From positions 1 to 16,299 of the forward strand of contig CAMZCW010000030.1 in NCBI GenBank assembly GCA_947305045.1: a stretch of DNA of 16,299 nucleotides. The letters are read 5' to 3'. Positions 1 through 6,617 of the stretch are shown in pieces. A program made the position numbers and the translations under genes. The notes beneath the pieces were generated by a model. That model was given only the letters and a program-made list of their open reading frames with translations, was not told the DNA's origin and did no database searches. This stretch comes from an uncultured Bacteroidales bacterium (GTDB taxonomy: Bacteria; Bacteroidota; Bacteroidia; Bacteroidales; UBA932). The stretch's first letter is position 1; the number at the start of each line of letters is the position of its first letter.

Positions 1-651
1 TGCGGTGCGCCCTCCAACCTGGAATGGGCACATGCCATCAATTACCGCGAATGGACGGAATACACGCAGGTGAAATGGGACCTCAGGCGCATGGCATGCG
101 ACTTTTCCCTGGACATTCCATCATCCATATTCACCATAATCGACCTGGTGTATCCGAACATGCAGCAGAGTTTTGGCCTGCTGCGGGGAAATCTGCTGAA
201 GCAACCCGTTTACAAGCGGCCGTCTTATCATGGCGTCCAGAATCTGGCATCCGTACTTACCGCCGACACATTTGCCGATACCACGATCACTGTATCGGCC
301 TCAACTGCCCGGAAGATTTCATGCGTCGGCCTCTCAAGGGAGGGCAAGGTAGTTGGCGCCATGCTCTGGTATGGGGCCGATGTCCCCTCTTCCTCACTTG
401 AGTGGGACAGCCTTAACCTCACAATCCAAGGCCTTGCCATGGAGGAACCTGTTTTCGTGGAGCCTGTTACCGGCCGTGTCTATGAGATTCCGGTTCTTCG
501 CGGCTGCAAGGGCCCGGACTATATCAAATTCCACCGGTTCCCCCTGTGGGATTGCCCGGTGCTTGTTATGGAGCGGAGCGCTCTGGACCTTGGTTCTTCA
601 GCAGTAAGCGTGCAGGCTTCCGGCTCCAACGTTAAAGACATGCTTTACTGA
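1..651 (+). CDS. Probable clan GH-A glycoside hydrolase, C-terminal part (5' end outside window)
   Basis: The reading frame is open from the first base and ends with TGA at 649-651, so the start lies upstream of the window and 216 residues are seen. The first third contains a stretch from about base 85 to 255 (KWDLRRMACDF, SIFTIIDLVYP, GLLRGNLLK, YKRPSYHGVQN) that resembles the last strands and helices of a TIM-barrel glycosidase of the GH39/GH5-like type found in Bacteroidota. From about base 260 the protein continues as a beta-rich segment typical of the C-terminal sandwich of such enzymes. The catalytic glutamates would lie upstream and cannot be checked. The next gene starts two bases after the stop, which places it in the same operon. 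The family assignment rests on pattern memory of this C-terminal region; another clan-A family, or a hydrolase-like protein without activity, is possible. An internal ATG at 70 is not the real start because coding character continues upstream. Confidence 0.6.
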   Translation, partial: CGAPSNLEWAHAINYREWTEYTQVKWDLRRMACDFSLDIPSSIFTIIDLVYPNMQQSFGLLRGNLLKQPVYKRPSYHGVQNLASVLTADTFADTTITVSASTARKISCVGLSREGKVVGAMLWYGADVPSSSLEWDSLNLTIQGLAMEEPVFVEPVTGRVYEIPVLRGCKGPDYIKFHRFPLWDCPVLVMERSALDLGSSAVSVQASGSNVKDMLY

Positions 652-653
652 TT

Positions 654-2069
654 ATGAGAAAGTTCTATCTGCTATTTGCAATAATGTGTCTTGCCGGAAC
701 GGCCATGGCACAGGGTGTTTATGTTCCGCAGGATGGCCAGATACCGGTAAGAGTCCTGCAAACTACGGACACCAGACCTATCCATGAGATTTATACCACA
801 CCTTTCACAATCCATGGATACAGTTCCATCGGCTCGCTGGACCTTGACGATATCAAAGGCAGTCACCCTTATAAAGGAGTAGGCGTGTCTCTTACCGATG
901 CCTCCTGCTGGTGGATATCCCAAATGCCGGCCGGGAAGAGGGCGGCGTTTCTGAAAGATGCGTTCACAAAAGAGGGAATGAACCTTTCCCTTATCCGTCT
1001 GAACTGCGGAGCAAGCGACTACGCTACAGAACTATACAACTATGACGATGTGGCCGGTGATGTTGACATGAGACACTTTTCTGTTTCGAGGGACGAGCTT
1101 TATATGATTCCTGTCATCAAGGAAGTTCAGTCCTTGAGACCGGACATTTATACGTACAGCGCCATCTGGAGTGAGCCCGGCTGGATGAAGACCAGCGGAG
1201 CAATGTGCGGAGGTGCACTCAAGGATGAGTACCTGCCGGCTTTCGCAAACTATCTGGCAGCATACGTGAAAGAGTATAAAAAACGAGGTGTAAAGATTGA
1301 TGCCATGAGCATCCATAACGAACCGGAGACAGACCAGTCCGGCGGATGCCCCGCATCGATAGTCTCTGCAGACCAGGAGATTAAACTTGCCGGGAAGCTT
1401 GTACCTCAGGCTTTCAAGAAAGCCGGTGTGCAAAACACGGCAATCTGGATTTGGGACTATGACTATGCGGGATATGAACGCGTATTCCAGGAACTCGCCG
1501 ACAAAAATGTCCGGAAACACGTTAAGGGCGTGGCCTGGCACCCGTACAGCGGCTCTCCTACCGTGGTCAGGGACGTGCTCTCAAAGTATCCCGACAAGGA
1601 AATGCACCTTACGGAGAGAGGCCCCAACCTCCAGAAAAAAGACATTCAGACTTTCAAATGGTTTGCCGATGTTGTCTTTGGCGCACTGAACAATGGCTGC
1701 CAGTCTTACTCCAGCTGGAATCTGATCCTGGACGAAGACGGCCAGCCGGTAACCGGGAAATATCCCTGCGGCGGACTGCGGGAGATAAACTCAGTAACAG
1801 GAGAGATAACAGACTCCCGCCAGGCACAGCTTTTCCGCCAGTTTTGCCCGTACGTAGAATTAGGTGCTGAGATTCTGAAGGTTAACCACCCCGATGCTTC
1901 AATGGCAAGCATTGTATTCCGCAATCCTGACGGCACATTTGTGGTCGTAGTGGTTGCCGACAAAGACCCCGGAAGGCGAAAGTTCCAAATAAAATACAAA
2001 GGACAGTATCTTGGACTTAGCCTGCCACTGGGGACAGCCTCTATGACAACAGTTATAATAGGAAAATGA
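654..2069 (+). CDS. GH30 family glycoside hydrolase, secreted
   Basis: This 471-residue protein is an exo- or endo-acting beta-glycosidase of family GH30, the family of glucosylceramidase and beta-1,6-glucanase. It begins with a signal peptide ending near Ala19-Gln20 (TAMAQ). Family landmarks follow in order: GVGVSLTDASCWW at about residues 75-87 (the family's G-[FV]-G...TDA motif), the segment ending PGWMKTSGAMCGG at 175-187, the acid/base glutamate E223 in SIHNEPETD, AWHPYSG at about 294-300, and the likely nucleophile E321 in LTERGP. The C-terminal beta-sandwich starts near CGGLREINS. The overall pattern is closest to bacterial glucosylceramidase/beta-1,6-glucanase-like GH30. The nucleophile motif reads TERGP where I expect TEGGP in relatives, a small oddity. 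Its stop overlaps the next start as ATGA. The family is clear; the substrate is not. Confidence 0.9.
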   Translation: MRKFYLLFAIMCLAGTAMAQGVYVPQDGQIPVRVLQTTDTRPIHEIYTTPFTIHGYSSIGSLDLDDIKGSHPYKGVGVSLTDASCWWISQMPAGKRAAFLKDAFTKEGMNLSLIRLNCGASDYATELYNYDDVAGDVDMRHFSVSRDELYMIPVIKEVQSLRPDIYTYSAIWSEPGWMKTSGAMCGGALKDEYLPAFANYLAAYVKEYKKRGVKIDAMSIHNEPETDQSGGCPASIVSADQEIKLAGKLVPQAFKKAGVQNTAIWIWDYDYAGYERVFQELADKNVRKHVKGVAWHPYSGSPTVVRDVLSKYPDKEMHLTERGPNLQKKDIQTFKWFADVVFGALNNGCQSYSSWNLILDEDGQPVTGKYPCGGLREINSVTGEITDSRQAQLFRQFCPYVELGAEILKVNHPDASMASIVFRNPDGTFVVVVVADKDPGRRKFQIKYKGQYLGLSLPLGTASMTTVIIGK

Positions 2070-3295
2070 GGCGGGAAATCATACTGATAGCGACTCTCCT
2101 TATATGCGCATGCTCCTCAAATGAGTCTGCCATCCGGGAGGACACACCTCCTGCCGACTATTACGCCGGCACACTCAGGATGTACCCCTTCAAGCGTATC
2201 GACCCTGTAAAGCCTCCAAAAGGATATGAGCCGTTCATGATAAGCCACTACGGCCGCCACGGGGCACGGTTCCATGGGGATGACACGCAGGGAGAAAAGG
2301 TATATCATGCCCTTTGCTCCGCCCCGCTGACTGGGCTCGGGGAAGAACTCCGCGATTTCATCGGTCTTTATTATGACCGATTTGCCGGGCACGTTTCCGA
2401 CTTGACCGAAAAGGGGCGCCTTGAACACAGGGAGCTTGCCCACAGGATGTGGAATGCTTATCCTTCCCTGTTCAGGCATAATCCTGAGATAACGGCTGTT
2501 TCCACAACCGTCCCCAGGTGCATCCTCAGCATGGGGGCATTCTGTGACGGGTTAAAAGACATGAAGCCGTCTCTATGGATAAAGCAGAGTTCCAGCAAGT
2601 CTTATGACAACTTCCTGCAACCCCAGAAACTAATCCCGGGATTCACAGATAAAGAAAAAGACGCATGGAGAATCGCCAGGGCGTTCTGTGCTGAGACCAT
2701 CGACCCTAATGCATTTATAGAACGCATCTTCGGATATCCGGAGTATCGTGTAGAGTCTTATCCCTCCAACGTTAGTTTCATGCGTAACGTTCATTATCTT
2801 CTGTGCCAGGCACCGGCAATGGATATGGAGTTGCCGAATGCACCGGAAGTATTTACCCGTGAAGAACGCCGTAAGCTTTGGGAAGGAGACAACTTGAAGT
2901 ATTATTTGAATTACGGATATTATCGTGACTCTGTGGGCGTAAATGCCGCAAGAGCCATCATGAAAGATATACTTGACCATGCAAAAGCCGACATAAAATC
3001 GGGGAAACCCTTTGTAAGACTCCGTTTCGGGCATGATGCAAATCTCATGAGCCTTCTTACATATATGGGTGTACCTGAGTTTTCCGGAGCCACCTCTGAC
3101 CTTCACTTGGTGAAAGACGTCTGGCAGGAATGGAGGATTCCCTTCGCCGCCAACCTTCAGCTTGTGTTCTACCGCAATTCCGAAGGCAGCATTCTGGTAC
3201 TTCCGCTGCTTAACGAAGAGCCTGTCAAACTGCCGCTTGAACCCGTTGGTGACGTATTCTACAAATGGAAAGACATTGAAGCGCGTTATGAATAA
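2066..3295 (+). CDS. Histidine-type acid phosphatase lipoprotein (phytase/MINPP-like)
   Basis: This 409-residue protein belongs to the branch-2 histidine phosphatases, which include phytases and multiple inositol-polyphosphate phosphatases. They remove phosphate through a phosphohistidine intermediate. The N-terminus is a lipoprotein signal with a lipobox-like ICAC and lipidation at Cys16, so it is probably membrane anchored in the periplasm or on the surface. The catalytic motif is RHGAR at residues 64-68 within SHYGRHGAR, with His65 as the nucleophile. The distal proton-donor motif is His323-Asp324 in FGHDANLM. HD is typical of acid phosphatases and phytases, whereas MINPP enzymes usually carry HAE. 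Length fits the family. The start at 2066 sits in a 4-nt ATGA overlap with the GH30 stop, which implies translational coupling. The substrate could be an inositol phosphate, a sugar phosphate or a phosphorylated glycan fragment; the sequence does not decide. Confidence 0.88.
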   Translation: MRREIILIATLLICACSSNESAIREDTPPADYYAGTLRMYPFKRIDPVKPPKGYEPFMISHYGRHGARFHGDDTQGEKVYHALCSAPLTGLGEELRDFIGLYYDRFAGHVSDLTEKGRLEHRELAHRMWNAYPSLFRHNPEITAVSTTVPRCILSMGAFCDGLKDMKPSLWIKQSSSKSYDNFLQPQKLIPGFTDKEKDAWRIARAFCAETIDPNAFIERIFGYPEYRVESYPSNVSFMRNVHYLLCQAPAMDMELPNAPEVFTREERRKLWEGDNLKYYLNYGYYRDSVGVNAARAIMKDILDHAKADIKSGKPFVRLRFGHDANLMSLLTYMGVPEFSGATSDLHLVKDVWQEWRIPFAANLQLVFYRNSEGSILVLPLLNEEPVKLPLEPVGDVFYKWKDIEARYE

Positions 3296-3770
3296 GATTG
3301 TTCTTGGAATAGGTGAAATCGTTTGGGACTGCCTTCCGGGTGGCCGCAAGCTTGGTGGTGCTCCTGTCAATTTTGCATATTACTGCAAAGAACTTGGAGC
3401 GGAGAGTTATCCCGTAAGCGCTGTAGGCAATGATGATCTTGGAGATAAAACGCTGCAGCAGTGCATGGGTTATGGCCTCTGTACAGATTATATCGACCGG
3501 AATCCCCTACCCACAAGCCGGGTTATTGTCACTCTTGATGCAGCGGGCGTTCCGTCTTATGAAATAGTAGAAAATGTGGCCTGGGATGCATTGGAGGCGA
3601 CACCAAAGGTTAAAGTTGCAGATACTGTCGGTGCCGGTGACTGCTTTACCGCCGCATTCATCACTTCTATCCTAAATGGTTCAAGGCCCTCAGAAGCGCA
3701 TGCCAAAGCAGTCTTCATGTCGGCCTGGTTATGTACTCTTCCCGGTGCCATTAATTCTTTGAAACGATGA
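3288..3770 (+). CDS. PfkB-family fructokinase-like protein with internal deletion (probable gene remnant)
   Basis: The 160-residue product aligns by eye with both ends of a PfkB/ribokinase-family fructokinase of about 295 residues but lacks the middle. Residues 1-100 are the normal N-terminal half: GIGEIVWDCLP, the substrate-binding GGAPVNFA at 23-30, SAVGNDDLG, and ENVAWD at 95-100. Residues 101-118 then jump to the C-terminal ATP-site motif, VKVADTVGAGD at 108-118, which keeps the catalytic Asp118. Missing are roughly 130 residues, including the strands that carry the N-x-x-E and T-K-G nucleotide-binding elements. The reading frame survives the junction near 3585-3606. An intact enzyme would phosphorylate fructose or a related sugar in the cytoplasm; this version is probably inactive. 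The start at ATG 3288 overlaps the preceding stop by 8 nt and gives the expected N-terminus. Its stop overlaps the next start, so it may persist as part of the coupled operon. An assembly collapse is the main alternative. Confidence 0.82.
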   Translation: MNKIVLGIGEIVWDCLPGGRKLGGAPVNFAYYCKELGAESYPVSAVGNDDLGDKTLQQCMGYGLCTDYIDRNPLPTSRVIVTLDAAGVPSYEIVENVAWDALEATPKVKVADTVGAGDCFTAAFITSILNGSRPSEAHAKAVFMSAWLCTLPGAINSLKR

Positions 3771-4702
3771 AACAACTTATTACCATATTATTACTTGGCA
3801 TCTGTTCTTACTCATTCGCCCAGAGTATTGAAGGCTCGCCGGAGTATATTCGCAATCTTACCGCAAAATGGGATGGCGAGAGGTTCGAAAACGGGCGCCC
3901 CAAGGTGCCGGACGACCTTATTGAACGCCTCAAGAAGGTTACCATCGAGGAGGCCTGGGCCGAACTCATGAAACTGGGCTACCAGAACCAGTTTGAAGGC
4001 GACTGGTCCCTCCTTCACGAAACGGAGGATGCCGTCCTCTGCGGCCGCGTTGTCACAGCCCAGTTCATGCCCATGCGTCCGGATCTTGAAGATGCCATCA
4101 TCGAGCAGGGCAAGAAGGAAGGCCGCATGTGGGAGCAGAAGCGCACTGTGTCGTGGGTTATCAACTCCCTGGGCAAGGGAGACGTCTATGTCGCGGATAC
4201 CTACAACAAGGAATGGCTGGGAACGGCCATCGGCTCAAATCTTGGCAACGGGGTGTTCAACGCTACCGGCAACGGCATGATTACCTACGGCCACATCCGC
4301 GACATCGAGCGTCTCCAGAAAGTGGAGGGATTCAATGTCTGGTGCAAGGGCTTTGACCCTTCCTACATGCGCCAGACCATGCTGGTGAATTACAACGTGC
4401 CGGTGAGAATCGGCAAGGCTATCGCCCTTCCCGGAGATGTGGTCCTTGCAAAGCGTGAGGGGGTGCTTTTCATCCCTCCGCACCTTGTAGAGCACATTGT
4501 CCTTACGTCGGAATTCACGTCCCTCGCCGATGAATTCGGGGAAGAAATGATAAAGAGAGGCATCTATACGGCCGGCCAGATAGACAGCGCCTGGGGCGAA
4601 GAAATGAGCAAACGCTTTGTGAAGTGGGTGCGCTCCTATTCCGGTACGCTGCCCATGACAAAATCCCAGCTTGAGGCCTGTCTTAAGGAAAGAAACTTCT
4701 AA
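3767..4702 (+). CDS. RraA-like family protein with signal peptide
   Basis: This 311-residue protein matches the RraA/HMG-aldolase-like fold (often labelled demethylmenaquinone methyltransferase-like), a family of divalent-metal oxaloacetate or 4-hydroxy-4-methyl-2-oxoglutarate aldolases and RNase E inhibitors. Visible family features are GRVVTAQF at 93-100, the GDVYVAD strand at about 138-144, the glycine-rich helix cap followed by HIRDIE with the metal-associated Arg178-Asp179, and a late PGDVV...EGVLFIPP segment. The C-terminus extends about 60 residues beyond a minimal RraA domain. The N-terminus (MKQLITILLLGICSYSFAQ) is a signal peptide, unusual because characterised members are cytoplasmic. 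It overlaps the kinase remnant by ATGA. Role in this locus is unknown; a periplasmic aldol or hydrolytic step on a sugar acid is possible. By inspection its codons look somewhat richer in G/C at third positions than its neighbours. Confidence 0.8.
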   Translation: MKQLITILLLGICSYSFAQSIEGSPEYIRNLTAKWDGERFENGRPKVPDDLIERLKKVTIEEAWAELMKLGYQNQFEGDWSLLHETEDAVLCGRVVTAQFMPMRPDLEDAIIEQGKKEGRMWEQKRTVSWVINSLGKGDVYVADTYNKEWLGTAIGSNLGNGVFNATGNGMITYGHIRDIERLQKVEGFNVWCKGFDPSYMRQTMLVNYNVPVRIGKAIALPGDVVLAKREGVLFIPPHLVEHIVLTSEFTSLADEFGEEMIKRGIYTAGQIDSAWGEEMSKRFVKWVRSYSGTLPMTKSQLEACLKERNF

Positions 4703-4706
4703 AGGA

Positions 4707-6617
4707 ATGAAAAAATACGTAATCCTCATCTTCAGCACGCTCTTAGGCATGCATCTACATGCGGCCGATGTCCTCAAAACAGCATCATCGGTTGCTGCGA
4801 AGGCCTGGGCGTTTGAGGAAATCGAAGACTACAAGGGCCTCACCTATCTCCATGGACTTTCTGAACTGGCTTTGGTAAGTGGTGACAAAGACCTCTTGAA
4901 ACGCACTACAGACATTCTGGACGGATTTGCCAGCGGAAAATACACCGGACGCGGAAGTTTCATTAGTTACCGTTGCGGCGGAAACGCCGTTCCCTTGATG
5001 GTATACAATGGATACTTACAGTATGCCGGCCTTGCGAAAGAATGCGCTGCCGATATGTTCCTTCACCAAAAACGGAACCATGAAGGACTAATGGTTCCAC
5101 CCTGGAACACCGTGGAAGAGAAGAACCCGCTGTTCGTAGATTGCGCACTTGGCGTTACGCCTTTCCTTTTATACGAAGGTCTTGCCGAGGGACGTAGCGA
5201 ATACCTCGATTTTGCTGCACGTGAACTGATTGAGATTTACGATACTTTTTTGGACAAGTCATCAGGACTGCTTCATCAGGCAAGGGCATGCGAATCCCTT
5301 CCGGAAGGCGCCATGACCCAGGACAACTGGAGCCGGGGAAACGGCTGGGCTGCCCTCTGTTTCGGCATTCTTCTAAGAGACCTTCCAAGGAGTCATCCGG
5401 CCTACCAAGAAGTAAGCCGCAGGGCAAAGTCTTATTTCAAGGCGATACTCAGATATCAGGATGAGGACGGCCTGTGGCATCAGGAAATGACCTGGAAAGA
5501 CTCCTATCAGGAGATTTCCGGCAGCGCCTTGCTCCTGTATGGGGTGGGGGCCGCCATAGAAACCGGGATTCTTACCAAGAGCCGTTTGAACGTTTTTCGG
5601 ACCGGCCTTGACGGAATCATGGGTTACATTTCCGAAGACGGGACGGTGGGCAACACCTGTCTTGGCTGTATTGCGCCGAAAGACGGCAGCAAGCAGGCCT
5701 ATGCCTCCCATCCGCACTATATTAACGAACCTCATGCCTTCGGCCCGGTACTGCTTTGCCTGGCGCAGGCACTTCGGCTTGGAATAACACAGACATCGGC
5801 CGCTTGCGGTTCAAAAATGGAAGGGAGAGAGCCCGCTTGCCATGTAAGATATATCGGCGAAAGAAAAGGAGACATCGCTTGGGAGAATGACAGGATGTCT
5901 TTCCGCGTGTATTCACGGGATGTTCGGGACAAAGCGGGTTCAGGCGTTGATTACTGGGGCAAGAAAGTGGAATATCCTACACTCGAAAACTGGTATTTCC
6001 TCAACAGCAAAGGGCAACACTATGACATAGACCGTGGAGAGGGTTACGACTTTTACGTTATAGGATACGACAGAGGCATGGGGGGCAGCGGCATCATGGT
6101 TGCCGATTCACTTTATACACCCGAACCTTATGCAAATTACAGGATATTTGCCGATGGTCCGGACCTTGCCGATTTCGAGCTTTCCTACCAGCCTTACCTG
6201 GCCGGAGATGATTTGGTTTATGAGAAAAAACGCATCCGGATTATTCTGGGGAGCAATTTCTATGAGGTTACACACACCGTTGAAACGCAGAGCGGAAATC
6301 CCGTATCACTGGCTGTTGGCATAATGGACTTCGGGAAAGCAGAAAGCTTATACCATAACGCCAGTCTTGCGCTTGTTGAGTCATTGGACGGAGAGACTGT
6401 GGGCAGCGCTGTTGTCGCAGCGCCGGGGTGCTTCGCCGGCTTCAGGACGCTTGGCAAAAACAAGTTGGCCTTGATGAACGTACCTTCAGGGGCATCGGTA
6501 ACCTATTATGTGGGCGCCGATTGGGATAAAACCAGGCGCAGGGACCCGTTTGCGTTCAAATGGTTCAGGGATGTAAAAGCATGGACGTGGTCCAGACTTA
6601 AAGAACTGTACAAATGA
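4707..6617 (+). CDS. GH105 unsaturated uronyl hydrolase fused to DUF4861
   Basis: The 636-residue protein has a signal peptide (residues 1 to about 19, ending LHAA), a GH105 alpha/alpha-barrel at about 25-365, and a DUF4861 domain at about 375-635. GH105 enzymes hydrate the double bond of the terminal unsaturated uronic acid left by polysaccharide lyases and so release it from rhamnogalacturonan or similar oligosaccharides. The candidate general acid is Asp145 in NPLFVDCALG; the conserved TQDNWSRGNGW lies at 204-214, and SGSALLLYG is near 271-279. DUF4861 is recognised by RYIGERKGDIAWENDR at 381-396, SGVDYWGKK at 412-420 and GEGYDFYVIGYDRGMGG at 444-460. The start at 4707 was preferred over ATG 4671 because it gives a clean signal peptide and has AAAGGA directly upstream. 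It follows the RraA-like stop by four bases. The exact glycan is not readable from the sequence. Confidence 0.9.
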   Translation: MKKYVILIFSTLLGMHLHAADVLKTASSVAAKAWAFEEIEDYKGLTYLHGLSELALVSGDKDLLKRTTDILDGFASGKYTGRGSFISYRCGGNAVPLMVYNGYLQYAGLAKECAADMFLHQKRNHEGLMVPPWNTVEEKNPLFVDCALGVTPFLLYEGLAEGRSEYLDFAARELIEIYDTFLDKSSGLLHQARACESLPEGAMTQDNWSRGNGWAALCFGILLRDLPRSHPAYQEVSRRAKSYFKAILRYQDEDGLWHQEMTWKDSYQEISGSALLLYGVGAAIETGILTKSRLNVFRTGLDGIMGYISEDGTVGNTCLGCIAPKDGSKQAYASHPHYINEPHAFGPVLLCLAQALRLGITQTSAACGSKMEGREPACHVRYIGERKGDIAWENDRMSFRVYSRDVRDKAGSGVDYWGKKVEYPTLENWYFLNSKGQHYDIDRGEGYDFYVIGYDRGMGGSGIMVADSLYTPEPYANYRIFADGPDLADFELSYQPYLAGDDLVYEKKRIRIILGSNFYEVTHTVETQSGNPVSLAVGIMDFGKAESLYHNASLALVESLDGETVGSAVVAAPGCFAGFRTLGKNKLALMNVPSGASVTYYVGADWDKTRRRDPFAFKWFRDVKAWTWSRLKELYK

